Source: Variovorax sp. Root411 (GTDB lineage Bacteria > Pseudomonadota > Gammaproteobacteria > Burkholderiales > Burkholderiaceae_C). Taken from it: DNA of 64,000 bases. The stretch spans positions 236,777 to 300,776 of the forward strand of contig NZ_LMDW01000002.1 in NCBI RefSeq assembly GCF_001425205.1, read 5' to 3'. Made by a program: the position numbers and the translations under genes. The first letter of the stretch is position 1. Each line of letters begins with the position of its first letter. Under the pieces are notes generated by a model. The model had not been told where the DNA came from and did not search any database. It was given only the letters and a program-made list of their open reading frames with translations. Shown one piece after another: positions 29,605 to 37,655 of the stretch.

Positions 29605-31610
29605 GGCTGCTTTGCGCCCTTCGCGCGGGCGGCACCCTTGGCGGGCGCCCCAGCCGCGGGGGTGTTCGCCTGGGCCAGCACACTCTTGCAATCTGAATCC
29701 TCGCCAGGGCCGCTTTCGATGGTCGCGGCCAGCGCCAGCAGTGGATTGACAGCGCCCAGCGCCAGCGCGGCCAGACCCCGTTCCGCCAGCGGCCCCACCT
29801 GCAGGCCGCCCTTCGGCGCTCCGAAGGTGCCATTCAACACCAGCGGCGTGCGGATCGACAGGATGTTCTTGCTCTTGGGCTCCGGGTGGACCACGAAGTC
29901 CAACCCCTCGGTTGCTAGGTTGGCCTGGCCGGTGGCGGTGAAAACGGCGTTGGTCGTGTCCACCATCATCGTGCGCCCCGTCATCAGCCCCTTGTTCACG
30001 TCGAAGGCCAATGCCGCGCAACGCAATTCGACGTTGCGGTCGCCGCGCAGCACGAACTTGATGATGTCGCCGCCCACCAGCGTCGCGAACACCGGCAGCA
30101 GGTTGCCAAACTGGCCGCGCCCCGACATGACCGCCACGTCGCCCGACACGCCCCCGAGCCAGTTGGCCACGGTGCTGCCCGAGCCCGACAGGTTGATGCG
30201 CCCGTCCAGCCGCCCCACGCTGTTGCCGGTGGTTTCGAGCTTGGGGAACAGGCGAGCGAGCTTCATCGCCCGCACGTCGAGCGAGGCGCGGATATCCGCG
30301 GGGTTCTTCGAGGCATCGATGCGGATCGCGCCGGCGAGCCTGCCGCCAGCCATGCCGAGGTCGAGCGGATCGAGCGTGAGCACGCCGTTGGCCAGCTTGA
30401 CCTGCACGCTGCCGCGCTCGAGCGGCATGTCGCGTACGTTGCGGATGCGGTCCGCCGTGTACTTTACGTCGGCGTTCATCGCGCGCACGCGCTCGAAGTC
30501 GAGCGGGGCCGCGGGTAGCACCTTGCCGCCCGGGCGCCTGACCTGCGTGATGGTCGGGGGCGGGGCGACGCCTTCCACGGCGTTGGCAGTGCGCGCCGTG
30601 GGCTGCAGGCCGATCAGCGGGCCGAGGTCGTCCATGTCCATCACGCGCGAACGCAGTTCGCCCGCCAGGTACGGCAGCTGGCCGGCCTGGTCGAAGCGCA
30701 TGTCGCCGGCGATGTCGGACAGCCCCAGCCTGCCTTTGAGGCCGGTGGCTTCCCACAGCTTGCCGCGCTTGCCCAGCTTGCCGCTCAGGGCATAGGGCGA
30801 GGTCTGCGGCAGCGCGATGCCCAGCAGTGGGTACAGGGCGCCCAGTGTCTGGCCCTTGATCTCGAACTTCGCGTCGATGCCGTCGAGCCCCGACAACCCG
30901 GCCACGGTGCCCGCAGCCTTCAACTGGGTCTGGCCGGCGGCCGCATTGATTTCCATCGGGAACGGCGGTGCCCCCGCGGCGTTGATCTGCAGCACGTTGC
31001 CGGTGCGTCCGCTGGCCGTCAGCGGCTGGCCCTTGTATCGGCCCTTGATGCGGTAATTGAGCGGCATTTCGCCGCGGCTGCTGTCATAGCTCAGGTCGGC
31101 ATGCAGGTCGACGCCCAGGTGCTTGGCAAGGAAGTCGACCACGCCGGTATCGACCTGGATGAGGCCGATGTCAGGCACCGTGCCGGGGTCGGAGGTGTCC
31201 TTGCCGAGCGCCCAGGTTCGGCGCCCGTCCGGCTCCATCTGCAACCCGAGCGTCGGCGAGAACAGCAACAGCCGCGGAATGACGACCTTGCTGGCGATCA
31301 GCGGCCAGACGCGGATGTCGAACTCGGCGCGGTCCGCCTTGACCAAGTAGGGGTCGCGCGCCCAAGAGGGGTTGGCGAACTCGATGCCGTCGAGCTTGAC
31401 CGTTGCCTGCCCCCAGCCAAGACCCACGTCGAGCCGTCGCGTGATCTCGAACTTGCGCCCCGTTTGCTCGCTGACATAGCGGTTGACCGGTCCGCGCAGC
31501 ATGTCCCACGGAAAGAAGACGAGCACGATGACCAGCGCTGCGAACAGCAGCACGACGAATGCGAGCAGCTTCTGCCAGAGGGGCCGGTTGCGAAGGATCA
31601 TCGTTGCCAT
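29601..31610 (-). CDS. AsmA-family envelope protein
   Basis: A 669-residue protein with one N-terminal membrane helix (about residues 13-33) followed by a long periplasmic beta-rich region. FFPWDMLRGPVNRYVSEQTG is the AsmA N-terminal block; the C-terminal half has FGNLLPVFATLVGGDIIKFV and CAALAFDVNKGLMTGRTMMV, the AsmA-like C-terminal domain. AsmA proteins belong to the bridge-like lipid-transport superfamily and influence outer-membrane lipid balance. The last 25 residues are Ala/Lys-rich. The ATG at 31610 is used, with 31601 (MILRNRPLWQ) possible. Its stop codon overlaps that of moeB. Confidence 0.9.
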   Translation of the reverse strand: MATMILRNRPLWQKLLAFVVLLFAALVIVLVFFPWDMLRGPVNRYVSEQTGRKFEITRRLDVGLGWGQATVKLDGIEFANPSWARDPYLVKADRAEFDIRVWPLIASKVVIPRLLLFSPTLGLQMEPDGRRTWALGKDTSDPGTVPDIGLIQVDTGVVDFLAKHLGVDLHADLSYDSSRGEMPLNYRIKGRYKGQPLTASGRTGNVLQINAAGAPPFPMEINAAAGQTQLKAAGTVAGLSGLDGIDAKFEIKGQTLGALYPLLGIALPQTSPYALSGKLGKRGKLWEATGLKGRLGLSDIAGDMRFDQAGQLPYLAGELRSRVMDMDDLGPLIGLQPTARTANAVEGVAPPPTITQVRRPGGKVLPAAPLDFERVRAMNADVKYTADRIRNVRDMPLERGSVQVKLANGVLTLDPLDLGMAGGRLAGAIRIDASKNPADIRASLDVRAMKLARLFPKLETTGNSVGRLDGRINLSGSGSTVANWLGGVSGDVAVMSGRGQFGNLLPVFATLVGGDIIKFVLRGDRNVELRCAALAFDVNKGLMTGRTMMVDTTNAVFTATGQANLATEGLDFVVHPEPKSKNILSIRTPLVLNGTFGAPKGGLQVGPLAERGLAALALGAVNPLLALAATIESGPGEDSDCKSVLAQANTPAAGAPAKGAARAKGAKQP

Positions 31611-31855
31611 GGGTCATTGTCACTCCGGGCATCGCGTCGTCCGGGTCGGCGGCGGGCCGCAAAAACCGTGAGGCGTCGCCTACGAAGGTGCGTTGCAGAC
31701 TTGGCCGGGTCTACGCGTCGGAACCCGCCTACAACAGCCGCCCGCCGAAGCTTGCATGATCGGGCGACAGAAGCGCCGCAAACTCGATATGCAGGCGTTG
31801 GTACAGCTAGGCGCCGCGAGTGCGCCTGCCAACCTCAGAGGAAGCGCGGTTCGGC

Positions 31856-32260
31856 ATGGATTCCAGATTGCAGACCTACGTCGTCGAAGACAACCTCACG
31901 ATCCGTGAAAACCTCATTGGTACGCTGGAAGAACTCACCTGCACCACGGTGGTCGGCTTTGCCGAGACCGAAAGCGGCGCCCGCGCGTGGCTGCTCGGCC
32001 ACGACGGCGAGTGGGACCTCGTCATCGTCGACCTCTTTCTCAAGCAAGGGAGCGGACTGGGGGTGCTCCAGGCTTGCCAGTCGCGCAGGCCCGTGCAGAA
32101 GGTGGTGGTTCTCAGCAACTATGCGACGCCCGACATCCGGCGGCGCTGCGCCGAGTTCGGGGTCGATGCGGTGTTCGACAAATCGAACGAAATCGACGCG
32201 CTGGTCGACTTCTGCATCGGGCAGGCCAAGGCGCTGTATTCCTCGTCCGGCACAGGTTGA
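31856..32260 (+). CDS. Orphan response-regulator receiver domain protein
   Basis: A 134-residue protein that is a receiver domain only, with no output domain. The acidic pair (YVVEDNLTIRENL), phosphoacceptor Asp (LVIVDLFLKQGSGLGVL), Ser (VVVLSNYA) and Lys (VFDKSNEIDAL) are all present, so it is probably phosphorylatable. It may act by protein contact or as a phosphate sink for the kinase at 33046-34389. The ATG at 31856 is used; a GTG at 31820 is an alternative because GAGGAA lies closer to that region. It is convergent with the NarL-type regulator, 46 bp away. The 245 bp upstream hold no other gene I can support. Confidence 0.85.
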   Translation: MDSRLQTYVVEDNLTIRENLIGTLEELTCTTVVGFAETESGARAWLLGHDGEWDLVIVDLFLKQGSGLGVLQACQSRRPVQKVVVLSNYATPDIRRRCAEFGVDAVFDKSNEIDALVDFCIGQAKALYSSSGTG

Positions 32261-32306
32261 AGAAGGAGCCGCCGCATGGGGCCCCTTCCCCGCTCGCCAG
32301 CCGATC

Positions 32307-32939
32307 TCAGTCGATCAGCTTGTTCTTCAGCGCGTAGTACGTGAGGTCGCTGTTGGAGGAGAGGTTCATCTTCTCCATCAGGCGCGTGCGGTAGGTGCTC
32401 ACGGTCTTCACCGACAGCGACAGCGTCTTGGCGATGTCGCCGGCGGTCTCGCCCTTGGCGAGCTTCAGGAACACCTGGAATTCGCGCTCCGAGAGCTGCT
32501 CGTGCGGCGCGGCGTCGTCCTTGCGGTCGAGCTGGCGGGCCAGCAGTTCGGCCACGGCGGGCGTGATATAGCGCCGGCCCAGCGAGATGGTGCGGATGGC
32601 GTTGACGATCTCGATGGGATCGCACTCCTTGTTCAGGTAGCCGCTCGCGCCCTGGCGGATCAGGTTCATCGCGTAGTGCTCTTCGGGATAGCCGCTGAGG
32701 ATCAGGATGCCCACGTCCGGCGCCTTGGCGCGGATCATGGCAAGCGCGTCGATGCCGCTTTGACCCGGCATCGAAAGGTCCATGACCAGCACGTCGAGCT
32801 CCGTGGTGCGCACCAGTTCGATGGCCTCGCGCCCGCTGGCTGCCTCACCCGCCACGCGCAGGTCCACGTGCTCGGAGAAGAACTGCCGGAGGCCCGATCG
32901 CACGATGGCGTGGTCGTCCACAATTCCGATTTTGATCAT
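32307..32939 (-). CDS. NarL/FixJ-family response regulator
   Basis: A 210-residue two-domain regulator. The receiver (residues 1-120) has IGIVDDHAIVRSGLRQF, the phosphoacceptor in LVMDLSMPGQSGIDAL, ILILSGY and the Lys of GYLNKE. The LuxR-type helix-turn-helix (about 145-205) reads LSEREFQVFLKLAKGETAGD, IAKTLSLSVKTVSTYRTRLM. It is a UvrY/GacA-like architecture and presumably the partner of the divergent CHASE3 histidine kinase, 106 bp away. Target genes are unknown. The ATG at 32939 is used. Confidence 0.93.
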   Translation of the reverse strand: MIKIGIVDDHAIVRSGLRQFFSEHVDLRVAGEAASGREAIELVRTTELDVLVMDLSMPGQSGIDALAMIRAKAPDVGILILSGYPEEHYAMNLIRQGASGYLNKECDPIEIVNAIRTISLGRRYITPAVAELLARQLDRKDDAAPHEQLSEREFQVFLKLAKGETAGDIAKTLSLSVKTVSTYRTRLMEKMNLSSNSDLTYYALKNKLID

Positions 32940-32957
32940 CTGTTACTTTCGTCGTTG

Positions 32958-32982
32958 TGTTGCGGGCAGGCGGGTCGCAACA
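32958..32982. promoter_or_regulatory. Inverted repeat in the regulator/kinase divergent promoter region
   Basis: TGTTGCG (32958-32964) and CGCAACA (32976-32982) form a perfect 7-bp dyad with an 11-bp spacer in the 106-bp gap between the NarL-type regulator and the histidine kinase. The spacing suits a dimeric DNA-binding protein, possibly the regulator itself. Confidence 0.3.
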
Positions 32983-33045
32983 TACCGGTCCCTGATTGTT
33001 ATCAATTATTCACGAACTTGCGCGTCAAGCTGCCTTGAAAGTTTC

Positions 33046-34389
33046 ATGCACTGGCTAGCCCCTCCACGAATGGCCGTGAGCCTGCTGCTCGCAGCGCTGG
33101 CTGCGCTGGCTCTTGTCGGCATCAACGAGGCCGGCTACCGGCAGTCGAGCCGAGCCCTGGCCGACATCGACGAGGCGCAGCAGGTGCGCGGCACGCTGAA
33201 CCAGATCCTGCAGAACATGCTGGATGCCGAAACCGGCCAGCGAGGGTACCTGCTGACCGGCGAGGCCAGCTACCGAAAGCCCTACGACGACGCGGTCAAG
33301 CAGGTCGACGGCCATCTCGCCACGCTGCGCCGGCTGTACGCCGCCAGACCGGCCGAACTCACCCAGCTGGCCGAGCTGTCGAAGCACGTGCTGCGCAAGG
33401 TGGCCGAGATGGACATGAGCGTGCGGCTGCGCCAGGACGGCAAGGACGACGCCTGGAAATTCGTCATCACCACCGATGTCGGCCGCGAGGAGATGGATGC
33501 CATCCGCACGACAGCGGGCGAACTGGTGAAGTCCAGCAACAACACCCTGCAGCGGAGCCAGCAGCAGGTGCTGCGCTCGCTTCGGCTGGCGCGCATCGGC
33601 ACCGCCTTCGTGGCGCTGGCTGCGCTGATCGCCTTCTTCCTGTACCTGCGCCAGACCCATGCGCTGCGCTCCATCGGCGAGCGCCAGCAGGAGGCCCTGC
33701 AGCGCGAGCGCAATGCGCTGGAAGACGAAGTGCTCGAACGCACCGCCTCGCTGGCCGAACTGGCCACCCACCTGCAGGACGTGCGCGAAACCGAGCGCGG
33801 CTACCTCGCGCGCGAGCTGCACGACGAACTGGGCTCGCTGCTCACCGCCGCCAAGCTGGACGTGGCGCGGCTGAAGTCGCGGCTGACGGACGCGCCCGAC
33901 GCCACCCAGCGGCTGCAGCATCTGACCGAGCTGCTCAACAGCGGCATCGCGCTCAAGCGCCGCATCATCGAAGACCTGCGGCCGTCGTCGCTCTCCAATC
34001 TCGGGCTGGTCGCGTCGCTGGAGATCCTGGGGCGCGAATTCGGGGAGCGCTCGGGCCTGCAGATCGAGATGGCGCTAGAGCCGGTGACCATGGATGAGTC
34101 GCGCCAACTCACCATCTACCGCATGGTGCAGGAGAGCCTCACCAACATCGGCAAATACGCCGAGGCCAGCGAGGCCACCATCGTGCTGAAGAACTACGAA
34201 AACCACGTGATCGTGGAAGTGGCGGACAACGGCAAGGGCTTCGACACGCATCGCATGCGGCCATCGACGCACGGCCTCGCAGGCATGCGGCACCGGGTGG
34301 AGGCGGCGCGCGGCAAGCTCACGGTGTCGTCGACGCCGGGCAGGGGCACGCGCCTGAGCGCCATGCTGCCCGTCGTCAAGCCGGCCTGA
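33046..34389 (+). CDS. Sensor histidine kinase with CHASE3 sensor domain
   Basis: A 447-residue membrane kinase. A first helix (about 9-24) and a second (about 185-205) bracket a periplasmic CHASE3 domain ([20 protein letters not shown] is diagnostic). A coiled coil leads to the HisKA_3 phosphoacceptor box ([20 protein letters not shown]), followed by a HATPase_c domain with [20 protein letters not shown] and [25 protein letters not shown]. HisKA_3 kinases pair with NarL-type regulators, and one lies divergently next door. The stimulus is unknown; CHASE3 ligands are poorly defined. The ATG at 33046 has GAAAG upstream. Confidence 0.93.
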   Translation: MHWLAPPRMAVSLLLAALAALALVGINEAGYRQSSRALADIDEAQQVRGTLNQILQNMLDAETGQRGYLLTGEASYRKPYDDAVKQVDGHLATLRRLYAARPAELTQLAELSKHVLRKVAEMDMSVRLRQDGKDDAWKFVITTDVGREEMDAIRTTAGELVKSSNNTLQRSQQQVLRSLRLARIGTAFVALAALIAFFLYLRQTHALRSIGERQQEALQRERNALEDEVLERTASLAELATHLQDVRETERGYLARELHDELGSLLTAAKLDVARLKSRLTDAPDATQRLQHLTELLNSGIALKRRIIEDLRPSSLSNLGLVASLEILGREFGERSGLQIEMALEPVTMDESRQLTIYRMVQESLTNIGKYAEASEATIVLKNYENHVIVEVADNGKGFDTHRMRPSTHGLAGMRHRVEAARGKLTVSSTPGRGTRLSAMLPVVKPA

Positions 34390-34583
34390 GGGGCCGGGAT
34401 GGCGGTACTCCTTCACACATCGGCGCGGGGCGACTCGGCCATCTCCTACGCACCCCGCCCCCGGCCGCTGACAGGTCTGCGGCCGTGCCCCACTTAAGGT
34501 TGCTCCTGTGCCATCCGGTACCTCCTCGGGGTCCGGCATGCGCCGCTTACAACACAACGAGGACAGCCTCGAAGGAGTTCCGC

Positions 34584-34748
34584 ATGTTGCATTACGCCGT
34601 AGTGTTCCTGGTCATCGCGTTGATCGCGGCCCTGTTCGGGTTCGGTGGCATCGCCGCCAGTGCGGTGGGCATTGCCAAGATCCTTTTCGTGATCTTCGCG
34701 ATCCTCGCGATTGCGAGCTTCCTTGCCGGCTTGCTACGACGCAAGTAG
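34584..34748 (+). CDS. DUF1328 small membrane protein (YtjA-like)
   Basis: A 54-residue protein made almost entirely of two hydrophobic helices: [20 protein letters not shown] and a second ending LLRRK, with [20 protein letters not shown] between, which is the DUF1328/YtjA pattern. It should lie in the inner membrane. Family members are often in stress-related clusters but have no proven function. It has a strong AAGGAG site 7 nt before the ATG. It is the first gene of a five-gene plus-strand run that ends with a ferritin-like protein. The preceding 194 bp show no gene and no convincing promoter by eye. Confidence 0.88.
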   Translation: MLHYAVVFLVIALIAALFGFGGIAASAVGIAKILFVIFAILAIASFLAGLLRRK

Positions 34749-34802
34749 CGTCGTTACGATCAACAGGCTTGCGCATTTCATTTTTCCGGAAAGGACTTTC
34801 AC

Positions 34803-35180
34803 ATGAACACGACGACCAAGACTCCCTCGCAACTCGCCGACGACGCGCGCCAGACCGCACGCGAAGCGGTCGAAACGACCCGCGCCTATGCACAGAACGC
34901 GGTGAATGCGGCGGGCGAAAAGGTCCGCGATCTGCAACGCGACGCCGAACCCGCCGTCGAGCAATTGGCAGCTCGCGTGCAGCAGGCCGTTCAGCGCGGG
35001 CTGGACGCCGCGTCCACCACCAGCGCACGTGCGCAGCGCCGATTCGAACAGGCTGCCGACGTCACGGGGCGCTACATCTCCGACCAGCCGGTGCGCTCGG
35101 TGCTTCTGGCCGCGGCCGCCGGCGCTGCAATCACGGCGCTCATCGTGTTGGCCAGCCGCCGCAGCCGGGACGATTACTGA
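34803..35180 (+). CDS. DUF883/ElaB-YqjD-like membrane-anchored protein
   Basis: A 125-residue protein with a long amphipathic, Ala-rich helical region (AREAVETTRAYAQNAVNAAG) and one C-terminal membrane helix following the typical YISDQPVRSVLLAAAAGAAI block. This is the architecture of ElaB/YqjD, which are tail-anchored inner-membrane proteins that associate with ribosomes in stationary phase in Escherichia coli. The role here is inferred. GGAAAGGA lies upstream of the ATG. It is followed 36 bp later by a YqjE-like gene, matching the yqjD-yqjE order of E. coli. Confidence 0.8.
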   Translation: MNTTTKTPSQLADDARQTAREAVETTRAYAQNAVNAAGEKVRDLQRDAEPAVEQLAARVQQAVQRGLDAASTTSARAQRRFEQAADVTGRYISDQPVRSVLLAAAAGAAITALIVLASRRSRDDY

Positions 35181-35216
35181 TCCGCCGACTTTTTTCGCTC
35201 CACCCATCCCGGCACC

Positions 35217-35600
35217 ATGCTTCATCCGATTTTCTCCACGGTGCTCGGGCATCCGGAACTGGTCGCTGAACACCTTGCCAACTACGCCGCCCTCGTGCGC
35301 CAGGAATCCGCGCAAGCGGGGCGCGGGCTCGTCGCCCGCATTGTTGCGGGCGTGCTGGCTGCGGCCTGCGGTGCACTGACCCTTGGGCTGACGGGCGTAG
35401 CCGTGCTGCTGGGCGTGATGCACGGCAGCTTTCACTGGGTGCTCGTGGCCGTGCCGGGCGTGGCGCTGGTGATAGCGGCCATCTGCACGTGGTACGCGAC
35501 GAAGTCCGTTCCGAGCTACGGTTTTGACGATCTGCGCTCGCAGCTCGGCGCCGACCTGCAGGCCTTACGCGACGCCGGAGCTGCCCATGACCAGCAATGA
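35217..35600 (+). CDS. YqjE-like / phage-holin-3-type family membrane protein
   Basis: A 127-residue protein with two strong hydrophobic helices (about residues 43-65 and 73-93) and polar ends, the layout of the YqjE/DUF1469 family that is often labelled phage holin 3. There is no other phage gene nearby, and the DUF883 neighbour supports the YqjE reading. It is predicted to be in the inner membrane with unknown function. The ATG at 35217 is used. Its last 14 bp overlap the start of the next gene, so the two are probably translationally coupled. Confidence 0.75.
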   Translation: MLHPIFSTVLGHPELVAEHLANYAALVRQESAQAGRGLVARIVAGVLAAACGALTLGLTGVAVLLGVMHGSFHWVLVAVPGVALVIAAICTWYATKSVPSYGFDDLRSQLGADLQALRDAGAAHDQQ

Positions 35601-36111
35601 ACGTTCCCCCCTCACCCCGCAGCAGCGCCTGGTCCTCTCGCGCCGCGCGCTGGTGCGGCAGCTGAACGGCGATGCGGACGCCGCGAACGACGACACACAA
35701 CTCCGGGCGGAACGTGACCGCGAGCCCGGGGACGAATTGGAATACGCGTTCGACGACACATCGGCCGCTGCGCCGCGACGCAATCGCCTCTCGCAAAACC
35801 CGCGGCGCGGACGAAACAACGTGTGGCTCTCGATGGGCCGCGGCGTGGTGGAGCGCTGGTGGCGCCGGCATCCGGCGCACGCGGTCGGCCAACTGGCCCG
35901 CCCGCTGCTCGAACACTACGCTCGCAAGGAGCCGGCCAAGCTGATGGCCGCGGCCGCGGCCACAGGCGCGGTGCTGGTGCTCGTGAAGCCGTGGCGCCTG
36001 CTGTCGACCACGGCCGTGCTTGCAGCGGTACTGAAGACATCCGACGTGGCCGACCTCGTCAACACGTTGATGCGCAAGACCACAAGCCCCCCACGAAAGG
36101 ACCCTCCATGA
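35587..36111 (+). CDS. Unrecognised basic protein with C-terminal hydrophobic segment
   Basis: I do not recognise this 174-residue protein. The N-terminal half is charged and rich in Arg and Asp (LVLSRRALVRQLNGDADAAN), apparently disordered. Residues about 85-110 are basic and aromatic (ERWWRRHPAHAVGQLARPLL) and about 115-150 form a hydrophobic stretch (LMAAAAATGAVLVLVKPWRL). Its place corresponds to yqjK in the E. coli yqjDEK group, but it is much longer and the resemblance is positional. The start overlaps the YqjE-like gene by 14 bp and the stop overlaps the ferritin-like gene by 4 bp. Confidence 0.7.
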   Translation: MTSNERSPLTPQQRLVLSRRALVRQLNGDADAANDDTQLRAERDREPGDELEYAFDDTSAAAPRRNRLSQNPRRGRNNVWLSMGRGVVERWWRRHPAHAVGQLARPLLEHYARKEPAKLMAAAAATGAVLVLVKPWRLLSTTAVLAAVLKTSDVADLVNTLMRKTTSPPRKDPP

Positions 36112-36668
36112 AAGTCGATGTTTCCCCATCCTCCAAGGCGGCCGAACACAAGCACCTGCAGCTGAATCAGAGCGGCCTGGACGCCGCCCGAAACAGCCTG
36201 GATGAAGGCGCGGTCACGCCCAGCTATGGCCCGTGGCGCGACGACGTCGTCAAGCTGCTGAACGACGCACTCGCCACCGAGTTGGTCTGTGTGCTGCGCT
36301 ACAAACGCCACTACTTCACCGCCAACGGCGTCGATTCGCCCGCGATTGCCGACGAGTTCCTGGTGCATGCCAACGAAGAATCGGCGCACGCCGACCGCAT
36401 TGCCGAGCGCATCGTGCAACTGGGCGGCGAGCCCGACTTCGCGCCCTCCCACCTGCTGGAACGCAGCCATGCGGACTACGACGAATCGACCGACCTGCAA
36501 TCGATGGTGCGGGCCAATCTGATCGCGGAGCGCATCGCGGTGGAGTCGTACCGCCAGATGATTGCGCTGATCGGCGACAAGGACCCGACCACGCGCCGCA
36601 TGCTCGAAGACATCCTCTCCGATGAAGAAGAGCATGCCGACGAACTGAAGGACTGGCTCGGCCATTGA
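36108..36668 (+). CDS. Ferritin-like diiron protein (bacterioferritin-type)
   Basis: A 186-residue four-helix protein with two diiron half-sites: Glu in LLNDALATELVCVLRYKRHY and ExxH in HANEESAHADRIAER, then Glu in LIAERIAVESYRQMIALIGD and ExxH in LSDEEEHADELKDWLG. This pattern is typical of the bacterioferritin/DPS-like group and implies iron binding, possibly iron storage or peroxide detoxification. An N-terminal tail of about 40 residues precedes the bundle. It overlaps the previous gene by 4 bp (ATGA) and closes the operon, which ends at a bidirectional terminator. Confidence 0.85.
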   Translation: MKVDVSPSSKAAEHKHLQLNQSGLDAARNSLDEGAVTPSYGPWRDDVVKLLNDALATELVCVLRYKRHYFTANGVDSPAIADEFLVHANEESAHADRIAERIVQLGGEPDFAPSHLLERSHADYDESTDLQSMVRANLIAERIAVESYRQMIALIGDKDPTTRRMLEDILSDEEEHADELKDWLGH

Positions 36669-36710
36669 GGCAGTGAGCCATTGCGCCGGGGGCCTGGACG
36701 GCTCTCGCCA

Positions 36711-36747
36711 AAGAAAAAGCCCGGCAGTGACCGGGCTACATTTTTTT
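36711..36747. terminator. Bidirectional intrinsic terminator
   Basis: AGCCCGG (36718-36724) and CCGGGCT (36731-36737) form a 7-bp stem with a 6-nt loop. A T-run lies on the plus side (TTTTTTT at 36741) and an A-run (AAAGAAAAA) on the other, so it can end both the ferritin-like operon on plus and the BON lipoprotein gene on minus. Confidence 0.85.
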
Positions 36748-36768
36748 GCGCCTGGCGCACGGTGGCGA

Positions 36769-37287
36769 TCAGCCCTTCACTTCGAGCTGGTTGTTCACCG
36801 ATGTCACGCCTTGCACACCCTTGGCGATCTCCTCGGCGCGTGCCTTGGCAGCAGCGGTGGGGGCGGGGCCCTTCAGGCTCACCGCGCCGCCCTTCGTGTC
36901 GACGTCGATCTTGATCGCGCTGAGGTCCGGGTCCTTGGCCAGGCCTGCGGACACGGAGGCCGTGATGGCGGCATCGTCCATCGTCGCACTCATCGCGGCA
37001 CCGGCGTTTTTGGCAGCCTCCTTGGCATTGGCCATGCCTTCCTTCACCTCGGCCGTGGTGCCGGACGACTCGGCCTTGGCCTTGGCATCCCTGACGGCCT
37101 CGCCGGTCTTGGCCGCCGCGGTATCGGCCGCCTTCTCGGTCTTGGCCACTGCACTGTCGAGCTTCTCGCCGGCCGTGCGGTTGTCTGATTTGTCGCAGCC
37201 GGCCAGCGTCAACGCAAAGCCGGCCGCGAGCACGGCCAGCCACGCGCGCGAATGCGGCATGGTGATGGGGGTAGTGTGTTCGTTCAT
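36769..37287 (-). CDS. BON-domain lipoprotein
   Basis: A 172-residue lipoprotein: signal peptide with lipobox LTLAGC (Cys at about 31), a low-complexity Ala/Lys helical stretch (AVAKTEKAADTAAAKTGEAV, about residues 45-100), then one BON domain (ITASVSAGLAKDPDLSAIKI ... VQGVTSVNNQLEVKG). BON domains bind membranes or phospholipids and recur in osmotic-shock proteins such as OsmY. The start at 37287 has an excellent AGGAGGA site. It lies 47 bp downstream of the CsbD gene on the same strand. Confidence 0.88.
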   Translation of the reverse strand: MNEHTTPITMPHSRAWLAVLAAGFALTLAGCDKSDNRTAGEKLDSAVAKTEKAADTAAAKTGEAVRDAKAKAESSGTTAEVKEGMANAKEAAKNAGAAMSATMDDAAITASVSAGLAKDPDLSAIKIDVDTKGGAVSLKGPAPTAAAKARAEEIAKGVQGVTSVNNQLEVKG

Positions 37288-37334
37288 GTGGAAATCCTCC
37301 TGTCCGTGGCTCGATCGCGCACGGGAAATAGGCG

Positions 37335-37532
37335 TCACAGCTTGTTGGCACCCGATTTGATGGCGTCCTTGGCCCGCTCCTTGACGTCGCCGTAGGTCTT
37401 CTGCACCTTGCCTGCGGCCTGTTCGGCAATGCCCTTGCTTTCGAGCTTTTGGCTGCCGACAGCCTTGCCGGCCACCTCCTTCAGCTTGCCCTTGGCTTCT
37501 TCTGCGCGGCCCGCCAACTGGTCCTTGTTCAT
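37335..37532 (-). CDS. CsbD-family stress protein
   Basis: A 65-residue, highly charged protein starting MNKDQLAGRAEEAKGKLKEV and containing GKVQKTYGDVKERAKDAI, the CsbD/YjbJ pattern. Such proteins are abundant under general stress in many bacteria and have no known biochemical activity; the chain is probably a flexible helical bundle. The ATG at 37532 has GGAAGGA upstream. With the downstream BON lipoprotein it forms a probable two-gene operon facing the ferritin-like operon. Confidence 0.9.
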   Translation of the reverse strand: MNKDQLAGRAEEAKGKLKEVAGKAVGSQKLESKGIAEQAAGKVQKTYGDVKERAKDAIKSGANKL

Positions 37533-37655
37533 GTCGTTTCCTTCCTGGTCGGTGATGAAATGTGCGGGCCGGAACGACCCGCCGATTTCAATCTAGGCTT
37601 CGGCCGACCACCGCGAACGCCGACGGAAGCCCGAAGCGGTGTAGGACAACGAGGC

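Noticed and set aside
31611-31855. Hidden small gene or RNA between the AsmA and receiver genes
   Set aside because: No ribosome-binding site with a convincing frame, no stable hairpin and no recognised RNA motif was found.
35217-35600. Phage holin suggesting a prophage
   Set aside because: No other phage gene is present and the DUF883 neighbour fits the chromosomal YqjE family.
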